In this document: piece by piece, positions 25,249-32,719 of the stretch | How the letters are laid out: each line of letters starts with the position of its first letter | How positions within the stretch are numbered: position 1 is the first letter of the stretch | DNA from: Emticicia soli | GTDB lineage: Bacteria > Bacteroidota > Bacteroidia > Cytophagales > Spirosomataceae | Assembly: GCF_037860775.1 (NCBI RefSeq) | Contig: NZ_JBBEWC010000008.1 | Location: forward strand, 310,001-374,000 | Reading direction: 5' to 3' | Length of the DNA stretch: 64,000 bases | The notes under the pieces: model-generated | Told to the model about the DNA's origin: nothing | The model's input: the letters and a program-made list of their open reading frames with translations, nothing else | The model's database searches: none | Translations under genes and position numbers: made by a program

Positions 25249-26718
25249 ATGAAAAATCTATTTTGCTTATTAGTACTCGCTTCTTTTTGCTCGTTTGGTC
25301 AGCAAAAAGTGTATAGAACCAAAGTTTTTGAGAAAGAGATTCTTAAAACTAAAATTACGCAAGTTGGTAATGCTACCATAAAAGAAGAACTAGATCCATA
25401 TAAGCCCTTGTCTAATGCGCTTCTTGACGAGAAAAATTACACGGTAATATTAGAAGTAGAAAGAAAAAAACTTCAATCTGACTTTTATAGATTTGCCAAT
25501 AAACGTAATATAAGATTCCAAGAATTTAGCGATAGTAAATCGATTCCTGTTAAGTTTATGGTACAGCCTAATGGCACTATCGATTATTTTGTTTACGGCT
25601 ACGAGGAAGCAATTGTTGCCAAAGGGAGAAATTATAATTATATGCCTGATGATAGCTTGAACCCTGAAAATGATCAGAAATTAATTAGAATTGCCGAAGA
25701 CTTTTGCAAAAACTATAAATTCCCGAACAATTTAAGCAAAAACAAATTTAGTATTAGCTTTTTAATGTATACAGGCTCTAAGTTTATGACCAAAAAGCCA
25801 AGCAAAACGTTTATTTATAATCTTGAAATGGCTGAGGCTTGCGATAAACCCGATACTGTTAAAACATTAATGCTGAACAATTTGCAATTGGAGAAATTCC
25901 CAATGGTGGTATTTAAGTTTAAGAATCTTGAAAAACTTGATTTATCGGATAACTATATTGAAAAAATACCAAAGTCGGTCTCTAAAATCAAGAATCTGAA
26001 ATTTTTAAGTATCAGCAATAATCCAATTGATAATAATAAGCTAAAATTCAAGAAAAATAATCATATAAAAGACCTTAATGTGCAATACACGGGTATTCAG
26101 TACATACCTCGCAGCATTGCCAGGAATAGGAGTCTTGAGGTGCTGTTTTTGGGAAATAATCGTTACAAAAAATTCAGAAAACGTGATTTCAAACACATGG
26201 ATAACTTAAAGGCCTTGAATCTATATAATGCTCGTCTTTCGGAATTACCTTTGAATGTAACCAAACTAAAAAACCTGGAAGAGCTAGACTTGTATTATAA
26301 TGATTTGAAGCAATTGCCAAACGAAATTTGCACTATGCCAAAGCTAAAAACGCTGGCGGTATCAAACAACGAATTGTGGAGTTTACCTGCTAATATTGCA
26401 CAAATAAAAACGCTTGAAACCCTCTATGCGCACCATAATAAATTAGACGATTTGCCTACTTTACCCGATTTGAAACTCCTGCATATTGGTAGCAATCTTT
26501 TTAAAACTATTCCGGAAGAAGTTTATAAAATGGAAAATCTGATAGAATTTGATATGACCAAGAATCAGGTGAAAGAAGTGCCAACGCAATTGCGCAAGTT
26601 TGAAAAACTACAAAGAGTATATTTGCAGGGAAATGATTTTGATAAAATGCTTACGAAACAAGAAGAATTAGCTAAATTGGTAACAGATTTAGAGAAAAAA
26701 GATATTTTAGTACGCTAA
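25249..26718 (+). CDS. Exported leucine-rich repeat protein
   Basis: A 489-residue protein with a signal peptide (MKNLFCLLVLASFCSFGQ). An N-terminal ~200-residue region has no recognised domain and contains SIPVKFMVQPNGTIDYFVYG. From about residue 205 there are roughly ten leucine-rich repeats with spacing near 23 residues (for example LEKLDLSDNYIEKIPKSVSK, LEELDLYYNDLKQLPNEICT and LKTLAVSNNELWSLPANIAQ), the small bacterial LRR type that builds a protein-binding solenoid. The location is envelope or secreted; the partner is unknown. The TAA stop overlaps the ATG of the following MerR gene (TAATG), so the two are translationally coupled. Confidence 0.88.
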   Translation: MKNLFCLLVLASFCSFGQQKVYRTKVFEKEILKTKITQVGNATIKEELDPYKPLSNALLDEKNYTVILEVERKKLQSDFYRFANKRNIRFQEFSDSKSIPVKFMVQPNGTIDYFVYGYEEAIVAKGRNYNYMPDDSLNPENDQKLIRIAEDFCKNYKFPNNLSKNKFSISFLMYTGSKFMTKKPSKTFIYNLEMAEACDKPDTVKTLMLNNLQLEKFPMVVFKFKNLEKLDLSDNYIEKIPKSVSKIKNLKFLSISNNPIDNNKLKFKKNNHIKDLNVQYTGIQYIPRSIARNRSLEVLFLGNNRYKKFRKRDFKHMDNLKALNLYNARLSELPLNVTKLKNLEELDLYYNDLKQLPNEICTMPKLKTLAVSNNELWSLPANIAQIKTLETLYAHHNKLDDLPTLPDLKLLHIGSNLFKTIPEEVYKMENLIEFDMTKNQVKEVPTQLRKFEKLQRVYLQGNDFDKMLTKQEELAKLVTDLEKKDILVR

Positions 26719-27068
26719 TGAAGCTTTTTTATACAACCAACGAAGTAGCAGATATTCTGGAGGTAACGGCCTCGAAGATTCGGTTTTATGAAAAAAAATT
26801 CAACCTACGCTTTGAACGCTACGGCCGTGACCGCAAACTTACACAAAAGGATATTGATAAACTTCGTGAGATTATAGACGAAAAAAGCAAGGGTACTTTA
26901 ACCCTAAAAGGAACCGAACGCAAGATTAATAAAAAGACCGATGTAAATAAAAGTAAAAACGCACTCAGAAGCCGCCTACTCACCATCAGAAAGTTTTTAC
27001 AAGAAACTTTAGATGATATTGATAACGACAGGCATCTACTGACAGAAGATTCAGAGTCGGACACATAA
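26718..27068 (+). CDS. Small MerR-family transcriptional regulator
   Basis: A 116-residue protein with a MerR winged-helix at the N-terminus: FYTTNEVADILEVTASKIRFYEKKF, then an RKLTQKDIDKLREI helix. A short basic linker (KGTERKINKKTDVNKSK) and a C-terminal helix (LRSRLLTIRKFLQETLDDIDND) follow, probably the dimerisation helix. This short class in Bacteroidota often carries no ligand domain. It begins in the stop codon of the LRR gene. Regulation of an envelope function linked to that gene is an inference. The hairpin at 27141-27179 ends the operon. Confidence 0.85.
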   Translation: MKLFYTTNEVADILEVTASKIRFYEKKFNLRFERYGRDRKLTQKDIDKLREIIDEKSKGTLTLKGTERKINKKTDVNKSKNALRSRLLTIRKFLQETLDDIDNDRHLLTEDSESDT

Positions 27069-27140
27069 TAAAACTTATAGAAACTGATGGTTTCGCTTGT
27101 TTTAGACAGCATCTGCTTTAAAACTTTTATAATCTACAAA

Positions 27141-27179
27141 CAAAAAAGCTCTGGTAGTCTCGCTACCAGAGCTTTTTTG
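27141..27179. terminator. Bidirectional terminator between merR-like gene and rlmB
   Basis: Perfect 17-bp arms (27141-27157 and 27163-27179, CAAAAAAGCTCTGGTAG and its complement) around a TCTCG loop provide A/T tails in both directions. It lies between convergent genes. Confidence 0.9.
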
Positions 27180-27196
27180 TTTGTACTTCTAAAAAC

Positions 27197-28024
27197 TTAT
27201 TTAAGTCTTTGTCTTACAGTTTCATACAAAATTACCCCTGTTGCTACCGATACATTCAACGAACCAATTTTACCAAGCATTGGTATTTTGGTGGCGTGGT
27301 CGGCTTGTTCAAGTAGGTTTTCAGAAATACCATCTTCTTCCGAACCCATCAGGATGGCCGTTGGTACGGTAAAATCTATATTATAGAGTTCGTCTGTAGC
27401 TTTTTCGGTACAGGCTACTATCTGAATACCCGATTGTTGTAATTCTTCCAATACCTGCGAAAGGCTGTTTTCACGGCATACAGGCAAGTGATTCAATGCA
27501 CCAGACGAGGTCTTCATGGCATCGGCATTGATTTGCGCCGCACCTCTTGAAGCTACAACAATGGCATGCACGCCTGAACACTCGGCAGTACGGGCTATTG
27601 CCCCAAAATTACGCACATCGGTTATTCTGTCTAATACCAATAATAGTGGTACTTCGCCTTTTTCAAAAATATCTGCTATTACGTTCGATGTTTTGGCGTA
27701 GTTTACCGCCGACACAAAGGCTATTACACCCTGGTGGTTTTTCATCGTGATACGGTTCAGTTTTTCGATAGGTACTCGCTGAACTGGTAAATCACGCTCT
27801 TTGGCGAGTTTCTCGACCTCTGCATGGCCAAATTCTCGCTGTATTAATATTTTCTCAATTTCTTTGGTACCTTTCAGTGTTTCCAATACCGATTGCACAC
27901 CAAATACTATATCCGGTTTAGATGTTTTTTCAAAATTAGGTTTAGCAAAAAACTTTTGCTTTTTTTTGAAATCAGGCCGACTGCCCGATTCGGAGCTTAC
28001 TCCATAACGTTTCCTGTTCTCCAT
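27197..28024 (-). CDS. rlmB: 23S rRNA (guanosine-2'-O-)-methyltransferase RlmB-like
   Basis: A 275-residue SpoU-family (SPOUT) methyltransferase. After a basic N-terminal extension (~1-37) comes the L30e-like substrate-binding domain (FGVQSVLETL...), then the knotted methyltransferase domain with motif 1 (DVRNFGAIARTAECSG), motif 2 (ILMGSEEDGIS) and motif 3 (IPMLGKIGSLNVSVATGVIL). RlmB methylates G2251 of 23S rRNA with S-adenosylmethionine; other TrmH-like activities are possible, so the symbol is a family-level call. Its start lies inside the 3' end of the GWxTD gene (28-bp overlap), implying coupled translation. Confidence 0.9.
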   Translation of the reverse strand: MENRKRYGVSSESGSRPDFKKKQKFFAKPNFEKTSKPDIVFGVQSVLETLKGTKEIEKILIQREFGHAEVEKLAKERDLPVQRVPIEKLNRITMKNHQGVIAFVSAVNYAKTSNVIADIFEKGEVPLLLVLDRITDVRNFGAIARTAECSGVHAIVVASRGAAQINADAMKTSSGALNHLPVCRENSLSQVLEELQQSGIQIVACTEKATDELYNIDFTVPTAILMGSEEDGISENLLEQADHATKIPMLGKIGSLNVSVATGVILYETVRQRLK

Positions 28025-29283
28025 GCTTCAACAAATGGGTACCAATATGCCTGATATTCGGGATACCGAACCAGCTCATAATAGTTATCTGCCAACTGAT
28101 TTGGTCTTTTATTAAATGTAAAAATAATTTCTGAGAAATTCTGGCTCTGGGCATACATCCATACTTCACGGTCTCGGCTACGTTGTACTTTATTTGGTGG
28201 CCCTAAAATAATATAAACCATCCCTTTATCGGTCTTCCAACCTTCTTTAAACGAGGTAAACAAACGATTGGCCTCTTCTATGCGTCGGTAATAAGTCTTT
28301 ATTATTTTTTTTGATAAAGTCTGGTTTCCGCCAGTAATCGATAAAAAGTAGCGGTCAAGGGCTTGTTTAGCATCAGGATTCTCGGCTACTGTGCGGGTCT
28401 CTTGGCTCGTGCTCATATAAATGAGCGGTTTTACCAGTTTTTCCGGCAATGTAAACTTCGGGAAACGATTATCGACAATCATAAAACCAAGCCCGTTTCT
28501 GGTATTCATGGTGTCTTCTACTGCAAAATATACGCCTTCGGTTTGTAATTGCAAAGGGGTGCCCGTTTGTATTTTTTGTATCTCTTCAATGCGTAACGAT
28601 TTAATGGCCGGTTTCAAAGTGGTAGCCATTGGCGACTGCGCCGGGTCAAAATCATTTGCATAACGAATCAGGTACAGGTCACGCACGTGGTTGTCGATAC
28701 TACGAATCTGAAACGTATCTTTTTTGTTGATATAATTTCTGAACAACGGGCGAGACATATCTGAAACATAAAGCCCGTATCGGTCGCCCAAGCGTGTCGC
28801 CGAGAAATCAATCACAAGGTCGTTGTTTGATTTTTTGCTCGTAGCCAGTTCAAAAATTTCGGTCAACAATAAAGCTCTGCTTATGTTTTTCGGCCGAGGA
28901 ATATCAAATACGACTTCTACTTTCCCATCACGCAATATAAAATTCTGCTCTGTGAAGTCGACTTTGTTATAGGCCAGACGGTCTCTTACGCCATAGTCAG
29001 ACTGTAACAGAAAACTGAGCCTGAAAGTTTCCTTCATTTGTTGCAAGGCTTTGTCTTTACTAAGATTCTCTACATCTAGTTCCATGAAAACTTTTGCAGA
29101 CGAAGAATCTTTTACGATGTATCGACTCTTAATAGCCACTACCATAGGTTTTGCAACTACTTCGGGATAGTTTGCTACTGTCCTTGCCTCACGAGGAGCA
29201 TTGTTATTATTCTTATTCGTTTTTTTATTGGTTGCACACCCTGTGAGACCCAATATTAAAGCATATAAAAGTATTTTTCTCAT
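27997..29283 (-). CDS. GWxTD-domain lipoprotein
   Basis: I start at 29283 (MRKILLYALILGLTGC), which gives a lipoprotein signal with the lipobox LTGC; the frame runs seven codons further upstream. The 428-residue protein has a central beta-rich region and a C-terminal GWxTD domain: FKEGWKTDKGMVYIILGPPN, followed by EVWMYAQSQNFSEIIFTFNK. The GWxTD domain is named for this motif and is common in Bacteroidota envelope proteins; its biochemical function is not established. It is in an operon with rlmB, which starts inside it. Confidence 0.88.
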   Translation of the reverse strand: MRKILLYALILGLTGCATNKKTNKNNNNAPREARTVANYPEVVAKPMVVAIKSRYIVKDSSSAKVFMELDVENLSKDKALQQMKETFRLSFLLQSDYGVRDRLAYNKVDFTEQNFILRDGKVEVVFDIPRPKNISRALLLTEIFELATSKKSNNDLVIDFSATRLGDRYGLYVSDMSRPLFRNYINKKDTFQIRSIDNHVRDLYLIRYANDFDPAQSPMATTLKPAIKSLRIEEIQKIQTGTPLQLQTEGVYFAVEDTMNTRNGLGFMIVDNRFPKFTLPEKLVKPLIYMSTSQETRTVAENPDAKQALDRYFLSITGGNQTLSKKIIKTYYRRIEEANRLFTSFKEGWKTDKGMVYIILGPPNKVQRSRDREVWMYAQSQNFSEIIFTFNKRPNQLADNYYELVRYPEYQAYWYPFVEAWRTGNVME

Positions 29284-29469
29284 TATACCCGATTCTTGTT
29301 CCAAATGTAGAGATTTCTTTGTTAATATTAATAATTAATGAAGAAAAACAAAATCAGAACGTGGGAGAAAGAAAAATTATTGCGAGTTTCAGAAAGTATT
29401 CTGAAAGAATTGGGCGGCTTTTGCAAAATGATACTGAATTAAAACGCTCTGCTTGCCGATTAGTTTAAA

Positions 29470-29487
29470 ATACCCCTTTTTGGGTAT
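29470..29487. promoter_or_regulatory. Conserved palindromic operator-like site, copy 1
   Basis: ATACCCCTTTTTGGGTAT. Its reverse complement differs at one base from 31518-31535, and both are followed by TGT on the plus strand. It lies 23 bp upstream of a -7-like box for the LytTR gene. Confidence 0.6.
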
Positions 29488-29510
29488 TGTAGTATGTGGT
29501 ATACGTGAGC

Positions 29511-29518
29511 TAATTTTG
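29511..29518 (+). promoter_or_regulatory. Candidate -7 box of the LytTR gene
   Basis: TAATTTTG matches TAnnTTTG, 25 bp before the ATG at 29544. The TTG of TATTGT (29485-29490) upstream could serve as the -33 element. Confidence 0.45.
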
Positions 29519-29543
29519 GGACATCAAAATAACCCAAATTAAA

Positions 29544-29837
29544 ATGAGCACACCCAAAACAATTTTGCCTGATGACATCATATACCTTGAAGCTGACATA
29601 AACTATAGTATTTTCCACTTCGAGAATGGCAAAAAGTGGATTTCATCTTTTACACTTAAATATTATCAGAACAAAGTAGAAATAAACCATTTTCTCCGAA
29701 TCCACCGCTCGTTTCTGCTCAATCCTCAGTATATTACAGAAGTAAGCAAAAGAGGCCGGGACGCTTATATTAAATTGACCAATGGCAAAGAACTAAAAGT
29801 TGCCAGACGCAAACATAAACTAGTTATGGGCTTGTAG
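29544..29837 (+). CDS. Stand-alone LytTR DNA-binding regulator
   Basis: A 97-residue protein made only of a LytTR-type DNA-binding domain: DDIIYLEADINYSIFHFENG, then ISSFTLKYY, FLRIHRSFLLNPQYI and AYIKLTNGKELKVARRK. The RIHRSFLLN segment is the diagnostic LytTR signature. There is no receiver or sensor domain, so control must come from partners or expression level. It is preceded by the palindrome at 29470-29487, which recurs upstream of the surface-protein gene at 31632. Six bases separate its stop from the convergent LuxR gene. Regulation of the surface cluster is an inference. Confidence 0.9.
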   Translation: MSTPKTILPDDIIYLEADINYSIFHFENGKKWISSFTLKYYQNKVEINHFLRIHRSFLLNPQYITEVSKRGRDAYIKLTNGKELKVARRKHKLVMGL

Positions 29838-29843
29838 TTTCAA

Positions 29844-30623
29844 CTAAATCAATTTATGCTCAATGCCATACCGAATTAAATCAGCACTATTGGTAGAATT
29901 TGTACGCTTAAGCATATTTTTTCTGTGTGTTCGTACCGTATGAACACTTATATAAAGTTTTGATGCGATGGCTTCGCTGCTTAAGCCTTCCGATATCCAT
30001 TTCAAAATCTCGATTTCTCGTTTGCTTAGTAGTTTGTTTTCATCTATTTTAAGATAAAACTCTAGGTGGCTATATTCTTCCCACTCGTTTTTAGTAGTAT
30101 TAAAAAATTCAATTTGTTGTATTATTTTATCTTCTTCAAAAGCAGGAACTTTTGTGCAGTAGCCATAAACTCCAAGAGGAAAGTCATCAGAGGCTCGATG
30201 AATGATTTTATATCGCTGGCTATAATATCTTATTTTTTTATTTTTATCTATTATCCGGCTGTTCATTTTAAAACGAATATCCGAAAACTTCATATCCTTT
30301 ATGCTACTAAAGAATTTGATTTGCTCGGCTATACATTTGCTATCAACATAAGTCGGAACCTGTGCATAGTGGTCTGTAAATTTCATCCCGCCCTCCATGA
30401 ACGCATCGAAAGGATGGCCAAGTAATTCTTCGACCCCTTCACCTATAAAAGGATAAGTACCTGTTTGGAAATCAGCAACGAAAACTACACCTGAAAATTT
30501 TCTTACAAAACCACTCGCAACGGCTACCTCTTTAATCTGTTCTGAATAGTTATACTGCTCTTTGGCCTGTTGCTCAATTTCATCAAGATACTTAAGTAAG
30601 GTGATAGAGGTTTTCTTTTCCAT
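29844..30623 (-). CDS. PAS-like/LuxR-type transcriptional regulator (paralogue 1)
   Basis: A 259-residue cytoplasmic regulator. An N-terminal region (~40-160) resembles a PAS-like sensor (FSGVVFVADFQTGTYPFIGEG, ELLGHPFDAFMEGGMKF), and the C-terminal LuxR helix-turn-helix (~197-259) has LLSKREIEILKWISEGLSS and LYISVHTVRTHRKNML. The protein aligns without gaps to the next gene; in the last ~66 residues there is one difference (Ser/Thr), while the sensor regions diverge more. Both genes face away from the surface-protein cluster. The ligand is unknown. Confidence 0.88.
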   Translation of the reverse strand: MEKKTSITLLKYLDEIEQQAKEQYNYSEQIKEVAVASGFVRKFSGVVFVADFQTGTYPFIGEGVEELLGHPFDAFMEGGMKFTDHYAQVPTYVDSKCIAEQIKFFSSIKDMKFSDIRFKMNSRIIDKNKKIRYYSQRYKIIHRASDDFPLGVYGYCTKVPAFEEDKIIQQIEFFNTTKNEWEEYSHLEFYLKIDENKLLSKREIEILKWISEGLSSEAIASKLYISVHTVRTHRKNMLKRTNSTNSADLIRYGIEHKLI

Positions 30624-30682
30624 ACTTTGGGTTTTTCTATTAGACTATTTTTATACGCTTGTGGTTCAGCACAATACAATAA

Positions 30683-31462
30683 CTAAATTAGTTTATGTTC
30701 AATGCCATACCGAATTAAATCGGCACTGTTGGTAGAATTTGTACGCTTGAGCATATTTTTTCTGTGCGTTCTTACCGTATGAACACTTATATAAAGTTTA
30801 GTAGCAATGGCTTCGCTGCTTAGCCCCTCCGAAATCCATTTCAGAATTTCGATTTCTCGTTTGCTTAGTAGTTTGTTTTCATCTACTTCAAGATAAAACT
30901 CCAGACTGCTATACACTTGCCACTCGTTGTTTTCTTTATTTAAAAACTCTATGTGCTGCGTTACTTTTTTTTCTTCTGCAATTGGCACTTTAGTACAATA
31001 ACCATAAAAACCGAGCGGATGGCCATCGTTACTCTTGAGGATAAACTTAATATGCTGGGAAAAGTATCGAGTTTTCCTCTCTCCATCTGTTATTGGAGCG
31101 TTCATCTTAAAACGAATATCAGCCAATGGTTTATCTTTTAAATTGCTATATAGTTTAAATTGTTCCTCCATGCATTTGTTATCAATCAGTTTTGGAACTT
31201 GTAGATAATAAGCTATAAAATTCATTCCTCCTTCCTGAATAGCCTCCAAGGGATGACCTAACACATCTTTAATTCCTTCGCCCATAAAGGGATAAGTGCC
31301 TGTCTGAAAATCAGCAACAAATACTACTCCCGAAAACTTGCTTATAAAATTATTTACAATCTTGACCTCTTTAATCTGCTCTGCATAATTATATTGGGCT
31401 TCGTCAGGGTTTTTTATTTTATCGAGATACTCTAAAAATGTGATAGAGGTCTTCTTTTCCAT
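30683..31462 (-). CDS. PAS-like/LuxR-type transcriptional regulator (paralogue 2)
   Basis: A 259-residue tandem paralogue of the previous gene, starting identically (MEKKTSIT) and ending with an almost identical LuxR domain. The PAS-like region keeps KFSGVVFVADFQTGTYPF but differs around the presumed ligand pocket (DVLGHPLEAIQEGGMNFI; ADIRFKMNAPIT). The nucleotide differences I checked in the DNA-binding part are mostly synonymous. The promoter region is shared with the divergent surface gene at 31632 and contains the palindrome 31518-31535. The two paralogues probably bind the same DNA but answer different signals. Confidence 0.88.
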   Translation of the reverse strand: MEKKTSITFLEYLDKIKNPDEAQYNYAEQIKEVKIVNNFISKFSGVVFVADFQTGTYPFMGEGIKDVLGHPLEAIQEGGMNFIAYYLQVPKLIDNKCMEEQFKLYSNLKDKPLADIRFKMNAPITDGERKTRYFSQHIKFILKSNDGHPLGFYGYCTKVPIAEEKKVTQHIEFLNKENNEWQVYSSLEFYLEVDENKLLSKREIEILKWISEGLSSEAIATKLYISVHTVRTHRKNMLKRTNSTNSADLIRYGIEHKLI

Positions 31463-31517
31463 TTTTTACTTTTTTTTCTCAATTATAAGAAAAATTCTTA
31501 ATACACACATATAAAAA

Positions 31518-31535
31518 ATACCTAAAAAGGGGTAT
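31518..31535. promoter_or_regulatory. Conserved palindromic operator-like site, copy 2
   Basis: ATACCTAAAAAGGGGTAT, 17 of 18 bases identical to the reverse complement of 29470-29487. It lies in the divergent spacer, 22 bp before a -7-like GAATTTTG (31558-31565) and 55 bp from the LuxR paralogue start. Confidence 0.6.
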
Positions 31536-31557
31536 TGTGCACAGTTGGGCGAATACG

Positions 31558-31565
31558 GAATTTTG
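31558..31565 (+). promoter_or_regulatory. Candidate -7 box of the surface-protein gene
   Basis: GAATTTTG differs at the first base from TAnnTTTG. Its position relative to the palindrome matches that at the LytTR gene within one base. It is 66 bp before the ATG at 31632. Confidence 0.35.
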
Positions 31566-31631
31566 TAAAGCTATTGTATCAAGAAATTATCGGCAATAGA
31601 ATCAAAAATTCAGTATTAAATAATTAGCAAA

Positions 31632-32708
31632 ATGAAAAGAATCTTTACCCAAACCCTTGCCTTACTTATCGGTATTAGTATGCATCTAAATGCCCAGACT
31701 ATACGTAGGGTTAACAATACACCAGGTCTAAACGACCCAAATGTTTATGCTACTGCGCAGGCTGCTCACGATGCCGCTAACCCGGGTGATATAATTTCTA
31801 TTGAACCATCCGTAAATCCAAGTTATGGTGAATTAACCGTAATTAAACAAGTAAATATTGTAGGACCTGGTTACTATTTAGATAAAAATCCTAATACTTT
31901 TTTTGATAAAAGAGTACCAGCAATCGGAAACATAACATTTGAGAATGGAAGTCAGAATAGTTCAATTACAAGTGTAGCTTTTAGCGGTGTATCTCTATAC
32001 GCAGAAAATATTAAGATTGAGCGTTGTAATTTTATGGCTGCTAACACAGGTCAAGGTTCTATAATTGTTTCGGGTTCTACTTCTAATGGTAATGGGAGCA
32101 CTATAAAAAATAGCGTATTCCGTTATATTATGGGCTCGAACGGAGGCAGTAGTAATATGACAATTACCAATAATATTATAGTTGGCTTTAGGGATATTTG
32201 GTTAATTCGGGATATTAGTAATAGTATCATATCTAATAATACTTTTGGTAGCTCAAGTTTTATTTATCAGGCAACTAATTCTACCATAACTAATAATATT
32301 TTTGATGCTCGGGCTCTGATGAACGGAGCCACTATATGCACTAATTGTCTAGGGTCAAGTATTTCGAATAACTTATGTACAAATATTAATGGCTTACCAT
32401 CTGGTAGTGGAAATGTCAATGGAGCGAATCCAAGTTCCATATTTATCAATGGTGGAGATCCATGGGGTTCTGATCCTAATAATGGCACCATGTATGCGGC
32501 GGATAAAGACTTCCAGCTTGCTGCTAGTTCTCCTGCTAAAACAGTAGCAGCAGGTGGTGGCGAAGCCGGAGCATTTGGTAATGGTGCTAATGCTTACCAA
32601 CTTTCAGGTTTACCAAAGACCCCTATTATTACCTCTTTCACAAATTCAGGTTCGGGCAGTAATACAACGCCGCTAAGTATCACTATCAGTGTAAGGTCAA
32701 ATAACTAA
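31632..32708 (+). CDS. Secreted right-handed beta-helix protein
   Basis: A 358-residue exported protein with a signal peptide (MKRIFTQTLALLIGISMHLNAQ). The opening TIRRVNNTPGLNDPN...AAHDAANPGDIISIEPS is typical of Bacteroidota pectate-lyase-like proteins. Asn-rich repeating strands (STITNNIFDARA, TITNNIIVGFRD, SIISNNTFGSSS and similar) build a parallel beta-helix with Asn ladders. No catalytic residues are evident and there is no T9SS-like C-terminal domain; the C-terminus is Ser/Thr-rich. An adhesion or matrix role is an inference. It is the first gene of a four-gene surface cluster; the next gene starts 11 bp later. Confidence 0.8.
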   Translation: MKRIFTQTLALLIGISMHLNAQTIRRVNNTPGLNDPNVYATAQAAHDAANPGDIISIEPSVNPSYGELTVIKQVNIVGPGYYLDKNPNTFFDKRVPAIGNITFENGSQNSSITSVAFSGVSLYAENIKIERCNFMAANTGQGSIIVSGSTSNGNGSTIKNSVFRYIMGSNGGSSNMTITNNIIVGFRDIWLIRDISNSIISNNTFGSSSFIYQATNSTITNNIFDARALMNGATICTNCLGSSISNNLCTNINGLPSGSGNVNGANPSSIFINGGDPWGSDPNNGTMYAADKDFQLAASSPAKTVAAGGGEAGAFGNGANAYQLSGLPKTPIITSFTNSGSGSNTTPLSITISVRSNN

Positions 32709-32719
32709 AATTCCTACGT

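Larger units (their letters stand above)
29284..29543. other. Divergent regulatory spacer (GWxTD gene / LytTR gene)
   Basis: A 260-bp spacer holding the 18-bp palindrome 29470-29487 and a candidate -7 box at 29511-29518. A 34-codon frame at 29338-29442 (MKKNKIRTWEKEKLL...) is present but has no supporting evidence as a gene. Confidence 0.5.

Noticed and set aside
29338..29442. 34-codon frame starting MKKNKIRTWEKEKLL
   Set aside because: Too short, without homologous features or a promoter of its own; it may be chance in an AT-rich spacer.
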